Positions 1 to 5,413 of a stretch of 7,339 nucleotides of DNA are shown here, one piece after another; within the stretch, counting starts at the first letter, position 1, and every line of letters begins with the position of its first letter. The notes under the pieces were generated by a model that ran no database searches, was not told where the DNA came from, and saw only the letters and a list, made by a program, of their open reading frames with translations. A program made the position numbers and the translations under genes. This DNA comes from Bacillota bacterium (lineage in GTDB: Bacteria; Bacillota_C; Negativicutes; Sporomusales; Sporomusaceae): the NCBI GenBank assembly GCA_023441125.1, contig JAEZQV010000080.1, forward strand, positions 1 through 7,339. Direction: 5' to 3'.

Positions 1-1
1 C

Positions 2-1036
2 ATTTTTGCACTGCTGTTGGGAGCAACCGGTTTAGCGAAAAAATTCGTTGACATTGTGCCTGATGCGCTTAAGTCGGGAATCCTGATTGGCGCCGGTGTG
101 GCGGCTGTAAGGCTGGTATTTGAAGCAGGCGGCCGTTTTGACTCCTATCCCTGGACAATTACCATTGCCATTGGTTTTGCTTTCTATATTTTGTTTTCCA
201 ATCACTTTAAAACGCTGCGCAACAAGCATGCTATCTTCAAATACCTGTCTGATTTAGGCCTCATGCCTGCCCTTGTTTTGGCCATCATCATTGCCCCGCT
301 GCTGGGCGAACTGCCCTGGCCGACCATTACCTGGGGCATTACCGTGCCGCAGTTTTATACCCTGTTTACCGAGTGGACTCCGTTTGCCGCAAGAATCGGC
401 TGGCCGCCGCTCAGTCTGTACATGGCCGCATTTCCGCTGGTAGCAGCTACCTATGTGGTGCTGTTTGGTGAACTGATCCAGGCAGAGGCACTTATTGATG
501 AAGCGCGTGAATTCCGCCATGGCGATGAAAATGTGCATTATGACGCCAACCGCAACAATATTATCTGTGGTATCCGCAATATCAGCATGTCGATGCTGGG
601 ACCGGATTTATCCATGTGCGGTCCGTTGTGGGCAGCCATGCAGGTGGTAACCTGTGAACGCTACAAGCATGGCCGGGAAGCTATGGACAGCCTGTTTGGC
701 GGCGTTGCTTCCTTCCGGCTGGGGACCTTTACCAGTTATTTTCTCATGCCGATTGTTACCCTTGTCAAACCCATTCTGCCCATATCGCTGTCGCTGACCA
801 TGCTGGTGCAAGGCTACGTCGCCATCCGCGTCGGTGTTCTCAAGGCCCGCACCTTCAATGATTTGGGAGTAGCCGGCATTGTTGGCTCGGTCCTTATATC
901 CCGGGGCGCCGGTTATGCGTTTGCGGTAGGCGTTGTCCTTTGTCTGTTAATCTACGGCAAAGATTTTATCCGGAATTGGTCCACTTATGATACCACAAAA
1001 GATCCGGTGTTTAACAGCCGGATCGGCGCCGAGTAA
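2..1036 (+). CDS. Polytopic membrane permease, NCS2/SulP-like appearance (5' end outside window)
   Basis: The reading frame is open to the left edge. A TTG at 17 could be read as a start, but the five codons before it (IFALL) are also hydrophobic and no stop intervenes, so this is the 3' part of a longer gene. Counting from the TTG, hydrophobic segments lie near residues 20-38, 44-61, 80-98, 130-155, 191-210, 238-275 (probably two spans) and 282-314 (probably two), about eight or nine membrane spans. A polar stretch around 156-185 (EAREFRHGDENVHYD) separates the two halves. The segment with P15 and SGILIGAGVAAV, and the later YDANRNN...GIRNIS region, recall xanthine/uracil and sulfate permease architectures; this is pattern memory, not an alignment. 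It ends 51 bases before abfD, so import or export of 4-hydroxybutyrate, 4-aminobutyrate or a related acid is a reasonable inference. The substrate cannot be read from the sequence. Being a membrane transporter is far more certain than the family. Confidence 0.75.
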   Translation: MFALLLGATGLAKKFVDIVPDALKSGILIGAGVAAVRLVFEAGGRFDSYPWTITIAIGFAFYILFSNHFKTLRNKHAIFKYLSDLGLMPALVLAIIIAPLLGELPWPTITWGITVPQFYTLFTEWTPFAARIGWPPLSLYMAAFPLVAATYVVLFGELIQAEALIDEAREFRHGDENVHYDANRNNIICGIRNISMSMLGPDLSMCGPLWAAMQVVTCERYKHGREAMDSLFGGVASFRLGTFTSYFLMPIVTLVKPILPISLSLTMLVQGYVAIRVGVLKARTFNDLGVAGIVGSVLISRGAGYAFAVGVVLCLLIYGKDFIRNWSTYDTTKDPVFNSRIGAE

Positions 1037-1047
1037 TCTGGCGCCGA
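1023..1047 (+). other. Perfect inverted repeat around the permease stop codon
   Basis: TCGGCGCC (1023-1030) and GGCGCCGA (1040-1047) are exact reverse complements, giving an 8-bp GC-rich stem with a 9-base loop that holds the TAA stop (1034-1036). The bases after it (CAGTTTAAAAATC) lack the U-run of an intrinsic terminator. A processing or mRNA-stabilising hairpin, or a weak attenuator separating permease from abfD, is more likely than full termination. Its function is inferred only. Confidence 0.5.
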
Positions 1048-1072
1048 CAGTTTAAAAATCTGAGACAACTTT

Positions 1073-1080
1073 GAGGAGGT
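1073..1080 (+). promoter_or_regulatory. Strong ribosome binding site of abfD
   Basis: GAGGAGGT lies 7 bases before the ATG at 1088. It is close to the ideal anti-16S match and one of the strongest sites in the window (compare AGGAGG before the acyl-CoA dehydrogenase), consistent with high expression of a slow, abundant catabolic enzyme. Confidence 0.85.
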
Positions 1081-1087
1081 CATTACT

Positions 1088-2536
1088 ATGAAAACAGCTC
1101 AGCAATATGAAGAAAGCTTGCGTACACTCAATTTAAAAGTGTACCTGCAAGGGGAACTTGTTGATAACCCGGTGGATCATCCCATTATCCGCCCATCCAT
1201 GAATTCCGTGAAAATGACCTATGAACTGGCGCAGGACCCGCAATACGCAGAGCTTATGACCGCCACTTCCCATCTGACCGGAAAAAAAATCAACCGCTTC
1301 TGCCATTTGCACCAAAGCGCCGATGATCTGGTCAAAAAGGTAAAGATGCAACGGCTGCTGGGCCAAAAGACTGCGGCCTGCTTCCAGCGCTGCGTGGGTA
1401 TGGACGCCATCAACGCCGTTGACAGCACGACCTTTGAAATGGATCAAAAACTGGGTACCAAATATCATGAGCGGTTTACTAAATTCCTTTTAAAGATGCA
1501 AGAGGAAGACTGGACGGTAGACGGCGCCATGACAGACCCGAAAGGAGACCGGGGCTTGTCGCCCAGCAAGCAGGTGGACCCTGATCTGTATGTGCATGTA
1601 GTGGAAAAACGGGAAGACGGCATTGTGGTCAGCGGCGCCAAGGCCCACCAGACCGGCGCCATCAACTCGCACTGGATACTGGTTATGCCGACTATCTCCA
1701 TGGTTAAGGAAGACGCCGACTACGCCGTATCGTTCTGTGCTCCGGCTGATGCCGAAGGCATCTTCTACATCTATGGCCGCCAGTCCTGTGACACCCGCAA
1801 ACTAGAGGGCGGCAGCATCGACGTAGGCAATAAACAGTTTGGCGGCCATGAAGCCCTGATGGTGTTTGACAATGTGTTTATTCCCTGGGAAAACGTCTTC
1901 ATGTGCGGTGAATATGAATTCAGCGGCATGCTGGTAGAACGGTTTGCCGGCTATCACCGTCAGAGCTACGGCGGCTGCAAGGTTGGTGTGGGCGATGTAC
2001 TGATCGGTGCCACTGCCCTGGCTGCCGACTACAACGGCGCCGCCAAGGCCTCCCATGTCAAAGACAAACTGATTGAAATGATGCACCTTAACGAAACCCT
2101 GTACGCCTGCGGCATTGCCTGTTCGGCCGAAGGCCACAAAACAGCTTCCGGCAATTACATCATCGATCTGCTCTTAGCCAATGTCTGCAAACAAAACGTA
2201 ACCCGTTTCCCTTATGAAATTGCCCGCCTGGCCGAAGATATCGCCGGCGGTCTGATGGTAACCATGCCTTCAGAGAAAGACCTGCGTCATCCCGAAATCG
2301 GTAAAGTGGTAGAAAAATACTTCCGGGGCGTGGCCGCGGTATCTACGGAAAACCGGATGCGGATTCTGCGCTTAATAGAAAACATCACGCTGGGTACCGC
2401 CGCCGTCGGTTACCGCACAGAATCCATGCACGGCGCCGGCTCGCCGCAAGCCCAGCGGATCATGATCGCCCGTCAGGGCAATCTGGAGAACAAGAAAGCG
2501 CTGGCCAAAGCCATCGCCGGCATTGAGCAAAAATAA
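1088..2536 (+). CDS. abfD: 4-hydroxybutyryl-CoA dehydratase / vinylacetyl-CoA delta-isomerase
   Basis: This cytoplasmic [4Fe-4S]- and FAD-containing enzyme dehydrates 4-hydroxybutyryl-CoA to crotonyl-CoA by a ketyl-radical route and also isomerises vinylacetyl-CoA. The 482-residue protein matches the Clostridium aminobutyricum enzyme (about 490 residues) along its whole length as I recall that sequence. The cluster ligands known there as C99, C103, H292 and C299 correspond to C98, C102, H290 and C297 here. Catalytic residues E257, Y296, K300 and E455 correspond to E255, Y294, K298 and E445; T190 and Q101 correspond to T189 and Q100. Motifs include HRQSYGGCKVGVG (290-302), DGAMTDPKGDRG (145-156) and MHGAGSPQAQRIM (447-459). 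It seems to lack a short insertion near residue 400 relative to the clostridial protein. The start is fixed by GAGGAGGT 7 bases upstream. It heads a set of Fe-S/thiol and CoA genes, so its biochemical role is well supported. Confidence 0.97.
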   Translation: MKTAQQYEESLRTLNLKVYLQGELVDNPVDHPIIRPSMNSVKMTYELAQDPQYAELMTATSHLTGKKINRFCHLHQSADDLVKKVKMQRLLGQKTAACFQRCVGMDAINAVDSTTFEMDQKLGTKYHERFTKFLLKMQEEDWTVDGAMTDPKGDRGLSPSKQVDPDLYVHVVEKREDGIVVSGAKAHQTGAINSHWILVMPTISMVKEDADYAVSFCAPADAEGIFYIYGRQSCDTRKLEGGSIDVGNKQFGGHEALMVFDNVFIPWENVFMCGEYEFSGMLVERFAGYHRQSYGGCKVGVGDVLIGATALAADYNGAAKASHVKDKLIEMMHLNETLYACGIACSAEGHKTASGNYIIDLLLANVCKQNVTRFPYEIARLAEDIAGGLMVTMPSEKDLRHPEIGKVVEKYFRGVAAVSTENRMRILRLIENITLGTAAVGYRTESMHGAGSPQAQRIMIARQGNLENKKALAKAIAGIEQK

Positions 2537-2558
2537 GTGGTAATTTGAGGATGTTCAG

Positions 2559-2840
2559 ATGGGAAAAATGCAGCAAGTAATTGAGCAGAAAGTCCGTCCG
2601 GCGCTCAAAGCGCATAACGGCGACATTGAGTTGGTTGAAGAAACATCCGACGGGTTGGTTAAAGTACGGTTCACCGGGGCATGCGCAGCCTGCCCCGGTG
2701 CCCAACAAACCCTGGCGGAATTGGTAGAAACAGCAATCAAAGAGGCGTGTCCGGAAGTGAAAGGTGTTGTGCTTTTGCATGAGGTCAGTGAGCAGTTGAT
2801 TGAACAGGCGTTAAAGATCCTGCGTAAGGAAAAAACCTAA
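2559..2840 (+). CDS. Stand-alone NifU C-terminal-like (Nfu) Fe-S scaffold/carrier protein
   Basis: This 93-residue protein has the layout of the NifU C-terminal domain: a helix with VRPALKAHNGDIELVE (12-27), a strand with DGLVKVRFTGAC (31-42), the CxxC motif C42-A-A-C45 followed by PGAQQTL, then a helix and PEVKGVV (65-71). In Nfu proteins the CxxC pair binds a [4Fe-4S] cluster between two subunits and passes it to target enzymes. No other NifU domain (IscU-like or ferredoxin) is fused. A tail of about 20 residues (EVSEQLIEQALKILRKEK) follows the core. The start at 2559 is supported by TGAGGA (2546-2551) 7 bases upstream; an in-frame ATG at 2568 is a weaker alternative. It sits 22 bases after abfD, whose product needs a [4Fe-4S] cluster, so delivery to AbfD is an attractive inference. 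The family call is strong; the client is not proven. Confidence 0.88.
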   Translation: MGKMQQVIEQKVRPALKAHNGDIELVEETSDGLVKVRFTGACAACPGAQQTLAELVETAIKEACPEVKGVVLLHEVSEQLIEQALKILRKEKT

Positions 2841-2842
2841 CC

Positions 2843-3145
2843 ATGAATAACCGAAAGATCAGCATTACCTTTTGCGGGGGATGCAATCCGCGGATTGACA
2901 GGGGGAAAGTGGCCGCTGAAGTCCAGGCTATGTTGCAGGCCGGCGGCTGTCAGACCGGTTATAATTCGCTGGATGTTGATTTTGTTATATATATCAGCGG
3001 CTGTACGGCTAATTGCGCATTTAAATACAACCATGTCAGCGGCCCCTTTGTCCAGGTAGCGGCGGCGACGGTAGATGCGGCCGCTGTGCCGGAAGAAGAG
3101 CTTGCCACGGAAATTGTAACGAAGGTGAGGCATTACTTTGCATAA
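2843..3145 (+). CDS. Small cysteine-rich protein with CGGCNPRIDR motif, function unknown
   Basis: This 100-residue protein starts with a strand leading into C11-G-G-C14-N-P-R-I-D-R. A helix (about 22-32) follows, then the strand DVDFVIYISGC (44-54) with a second pair C54-T-A-N-C58, a further strand (FVQVAAATVDAA) and a C-terminal helix. C36 is an additional cysteine. The beta-CxxC-alpha start recalls SelW/Rdx-type or other thioredoxin-like redox proteins, but the second CxxxC pair does not fit that family, so I leave the function open. I have a vague memory of similar CGGCNP proteins in anaerobes but cannot name a characterised one. It begins 2 bases after the nfu-like stop, with AAGGA (2826-2830) 12 bases before the ATG, and its 3' end overlaps abfT. 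It is therefore almost certainly co-translated with both. A role in metal, Fe-S or thiol handling for the pathway is inference. Confidence 0.85.
   Translation: MNNRKISITFCGGCNPRIDRGKVAAEVQAMLQAGGCQTGYNSLDVDFVIYISGCTANCAFKYNHVSGPFVQVAAATVDAAAVPEEELATEIVTKVRHYFA
3122..3130 (+). promoter_or_regulatory. Ribosome binding site that fixes the TTG start of abfT
   Basis: AAGGTGAGG, inside the end of the preceding gene, lies 7 bases before TTG at 3138. The ATG at 3154 is out of frame and the first in-frame internal ATG is at codon 59, beyond conserved sequence, so TTG is the only sensible start. Confidence 0.8.
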
Positions 3146-4433
3146 TTGGAGAAATGTTTATCAGGATAAAATTGTTACCGCTCAAGCCGCAGTTAAAAAA
3201 ATTAAAGCCGGTGACCGGGTAGTAACCGGTCATGCCTGCGGCGAGCCGACGGCGCTGGTCAATGCTTTAGTGGACCGGGCCGCAGAACTTAGCAATGTGG
3301 AAATTGTTCATATGGTCGCTATGGGACCGGCCAAGTATGCTCAGCCGGAAATGAAAGACAGTTTTCGTCATAATGCCCTGTTTGTAGGCGGTTCAACCAG
3401 AAAAGCAGTAGAAGAAAAACGGGCCGACTTTACTCCCTGTTTTTTTTCGGAAATCCCCAGACTGTTTACAGAGAACCTTTTGCCGGTCGACGTCGCACTC
3501 ATTCAGGTTACGCCGCCGGATGAAGCGGGCTTTTGCAGTTACGGCGTATCGGCCGATTATACCAAGCCGGCGGCTGAATGCGCCAGGCTGGTGATTGCGC
3601 AAATCAATAACTCGGTTCCCCGTACCGGCGGGGCCAAAATTCACCTGGATGCCATTCACTATCTTGTGGAACAGGATGAACCGCTAATCGAATTACCGCC
3701 GCCCAAAATCGGCGATATCGAAAAAGCCATCGGTGAAAACGTTGCCCGGCTCATTCCGGACGGGGCTACCCTGCAGCTGGGGATTGGCGCTATTCCTGAT
3801 GCGGTATTGTTATTCTTAAAAGATAAAAAGGATCTGGGCATTCATTCGGAAATGTTTTCCGACGGCGTGGTGGTTTTAGCCGAGGCCGGCGTGATTACCA
3901 ACCGCAAAAAGACCATTAATGCCGGCAAGTTTATGGCCACTTTTCTAATGGGGACCAGGAAACTGTATGACTTTGTCAATAATAACCCGGCTGTGGAAAT
4001 GCAGTCGGTGGACTATATCAATGATCCCTGCATCATCGGCCAGCATGAAAATATGATCTCGATTAATTCGGCCTTGCAGGTGGATCTTATGGGACAGGTC
4101 AATGCCGAAATGATTGGCAGCAAACAGTTCAGCGGCGTCGGCGGGCAGGTCGACTTTATCCGCGGCGCCAGCCGGTCAAAAAACGGCAGGTCCATTATTG
4201 CCCTGCCGGCCACTGCCGCCGGCGGCAAAATTTCCCGGATTGCCTGTGAACTGGATAAAGGGGCGGCCGTAACCACCACGCGCAACGATGTGCATTATGT
4301 AGTTACGGAATACGGTATTGCCGAACTCAGGGGCAAGAGCCTGCGTGAGCGGGCTAAAGCGCTGATTGCCATAAGTCATCCGGATTTCCGCGCCGGCCTT
4401 ACGGCCGAGGCGCAAGCCAAAGGCCTGATGTAG
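3138..4433 (+). CDS. abfT: 4-hydroxybutyrate CoA-transferase (acetyl-CoA/butyryl-CoA dependent)
   Basis: This family I CoA-transferase of the acetyl-CoA hydrolase/transferase type moves CoA from acetyl-CoA or butyryl-CoA to 4-hydroxybutyrate, giving the AbfD substrate. The protein is 431 residues, close to the usual length of about 430-440. The catalytic glutamate is E238 in GIHSE (234-238), the same number as in the C. aminobutyricum enzyme. Other family motifs are LQLGIGAIPDAV (212-223), ending in the GxGxxP loop, and FSGVGGQVDFIRGA (331-344), followed by ALPATAAGGK (355-364) and TEYGIAELRGKS (390-401). The gene starts with TTG and overlaps the previous gene's stop by 8 bases, which suggests translational coupling. 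A plain acetyl-CoA hydrolase or butyrate:acetate CoA-transferase of the same fold is the alternative. Linkage to abfD makes the 4-hydroxybutyrate assignment much more likely. Confidence 0.93.
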   Translation: MHNWRNVYQDKIVTAQAAVKKIKAGDRVVTGHACGEPTALVNALVDRAAELSNVEIVHMVAMGPAKYAQPEMKDSFRHNALFVGGSTRKAVEEKRADFTPCFFSEIPRLFTENLLPVDVALIQVTPPDEAGFCSYGVSADYTKPAAECARLVIAQINNSVPRTGGAKIHLDAIHYLVEQDEPLIELPPPKIGDIEKAIGENVARLIPDGATLQLGIGAIPDAVLLFLKDKKDLGIHSEMFSDGVVVLAEAGVITNRKKTINAGKFMATFLMGTRKLYDFVNNNPAVEMQSVDYINDPCIIGQHENMISINSALQVDLMGQVNAEMIGSKQFSGVGGQVDFIRGASRSKNGRSIIALPATAAGGKISRIACELDKGAAVTTTRNDVHYVVTEYGIAELRGKSLRERAKALIAISHPDFRAGLTAEAQAKGLM

Positions 4434-4453
4434 AAAACTAGCGGGGGTGGGCC

Positions 4454-5047
4454 ATGCCGGTAATTACATTTTTACAAGACATATTTGCCGCGGCCAAGGG
4501 ACGCTACTACCGCAGCGTAGGCCGGCATACCCAGAAATTCTGCTCTCAGGCTGCCAAGTTCGCCGGCAATGACGTGCAGAAAAAGATACTGTTAATTACG
4601 GCAATATCGGCGGATGAGCTGGTTGCCGCCTTGATCGGGGTGGATAATAAGCGGCCGGCTGGGGCTTTCGGGGGGCGGACAGGGAAACACAGGCTGACAA
4701 GGCAGCAGATTACTGCTGCTTTGCGGGTTTATCTATCCGGGCTGCTGACCCTGACCAGCGCCCATAAAAAAGCGCTGCTGGCCCAGGCCGGGCTGGAGGA
4801 GCAGGAACTGTTACAGCTTTGGTGCCGGGTCTTTGATTATGCCGCAGCCGACATGCAGTTGTTTGATGATTGCCTGCTGCCGGCGTACCGGCAGGAAGGG
4901 AGCCTTGGCGTAAGCCGGCTGGTCGGCAAACGAATCCTGGACTGTTTATTTCAACCGGCCGGAGAAATGAGCCCGGCGGAAACAGAACTGCTGCATAATG
5001 CCATGCTGGAAGATGCAGCGGCGGTAATCCGGGTTATGCAAAAATGA
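4454..5047 (+). CDS. Hypothetical helical protein, not recognised
   Basis: I do not recognise this 197-residue protein. It appears mostly alpha-helical and soluble. An N-terminal helical stretch rich in basic and aromatic residues (AAAKGRYYRSVGRHTQKF, 12-29) is followed by helices near 41-62, 83-110, 114-135 and 175-196, with a glycine-rich basic turn GAFGGRTGKHR (70-80) between the first two. Cysteines at 30, 124, 140 and 164 are scattered rather than in CxxC pairs. There is no signal peptide and no clear membrane span. The start at 4454 has the G-rich site GGGGGTGG (4443-4450) 3 bases upstream, a short spacing. The gene lies 20 bases after abfT and 17 before the selenoprotein, so it belongs to the same transcription unit. 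Its stop is TGA (5045-5047), showing that TGA is a normal stop here. A role in the same pathway is only inferred from position. Confidence 0.75.
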   Translation: MPVITFLQDIFAAAKGRYYRSVGRHTQKFCSQAAKFAGNDVQKKILLITAISADELVAALIGVDNKRPAGAFGGRTGKHRLTRQQITAALRVYLSGLLTLTSAHKKALLAQAGLEEQELLQLWCRVFDYAAADMQLFDDCLLPAYRQEGSLGVSRLVGKRILDCLFQPAGEMSPAETELLHNAMLEDAAAVIRVMQK

Positions 5048-5064
5048 CAGCAGGGGGCGAAGCA

Positions 5065-5403
5065 ATGCCGCTGATTTTTATTGACAGGGATGCCACTCAA
5101 TATATCATTGCGCGTTCGGCAGCCATTGTGATTGAACTTAAGCTCGAACCGGCCATTGGCGGCTGAGCCTGCACAGGCAAAAGCGTAACAGGTAGTTACG
5201 TACCGTCAGTAGCGGTTACCGGCCCGGCAGTTTCCCCGGCGGGGGAATACTGCGTCACAGAAGTGGATTCTGTGCTGGTGTATTATCCGCAGGCCCTTAA
5301 AGTAAAAGAAGGCTGTTCCCATATAAGAATTAAGTTACGCGGGCTTTTGTTCTGGCACTGGCTGGAAATAGAAGGCGCAATGGCGATTGCAGATTATAAC
5401 TAG
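5065..5403 (+). CDS. Selenoprotein with in-frame UGA, HesB/IscA-like (CC/Se-motif type)
   Basis: A 113-codon frame runs from ATG 5065 to TAG 5401-5403 with one internal TGA at codon 34 (5164-5166), read here as selenocysteine. AGGGGG (5052-5057) lies 7 bases before the ATG. The product has 112 residues. An N-terminal strand and helix ([13 protein letters not shown], 3-15) lead to the strand AIVIELKL (20-27), then G32-G33-U34-A35-C36, then [10 protein letters not shown] (45-54), the strands [17 protein letters not shown] (62-78) and [19 protein letters not shown] (86-104). Other cysteines are C63 and C84. Protein-like sequence continues evenly across the TGA, and the frame ends 10 bases before the thiolase ATG. 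The plan recalls IscA/HesB, where the first conserved Cys follows GG and binds Fe-S or iron, and the small 'CC/Se motif' (seleno)protein family as I remember it. The IscA C-terminal CxC is absent, so cluster transfer is uncertain. Selenocysteine insertion is well supported by the hairpin after the UGA; the biochemical function is not known. Confidence 0.9.
5081..5108 (+). promoter_or_regulatory. Possible internal sigma-A promoter inside the selenoprotein gene
   Basis: TTGACA (5081-5086) is a perfect -35 box. After a 16-base spacer comes TATCAT (5103-5108), which differs from the -10 consensus at one position. Transcription would start near 5115 and could supply the thiolase and acyl-CoA dehydrogenase independently of abfD. 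It lies within coding sequence, so chance similarity is a real possibility. Confidence 0.25.
5164..5201 (+). promoter_or_regulatory. UGA codon and bacterial SECIS-type hairpin
   Basis: After the UGA (5164-5166), CGTAAC (5184-5189) pairs perfectly with GTTACG (5195-5200), and G5183 can add a G-U pair with T5201. The apical loop is AGGTA (5190-5194). The loop begins 23 bases after the UGA, and its second base is G. This fits the known bacterial SECIS rules: a loop 16-37 bases from UGA, a guanosine in the first two loop positions and an upper stem of at least 4 bp. Such elements bind SelB to direct Sec-tRNA to the codon. A small GCCT/AGGC stem (5167-5178) sits just after the UGA and may stack below it. 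Confidence 0.82.
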
Positions 5404-5413
5404 GGGTGTTGAA

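Noticed and set aside
1023..1060. Intrinsic terminator between permease and abfD
   Set aside because: The hairpin is good but is followed by CAGTTTAAAAATC, without a U-tract.
1133..2137. Long antisense open frames opposite abfD
   Set aside because: They are shadow frames of a highly conserved coding sequence, with no recognisable protein features.
5045..5074. TGA ending the helical protein read as selenocysteine
   Set aside because: Read-through would add only about nine residues before the next stop, and no suitable hairpin follows at the right distance.
5065..5403. Pseudogene with a nonsense mutation
   Set aside because: Only one stop, no frameshift, a correctly placed SECIS-like hairpin, a ribosome binding site, and a Gly-Gly-U context of a known selenoprotein type argue for recoding.
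5387..5413. Upstream ATG as thiolase start
   Set aside because: It adds nine residues foreign to thiolases and lies within the selenoprotein gene; ATG 5414 has a ribosome binding site and a family-typical N-terminus.
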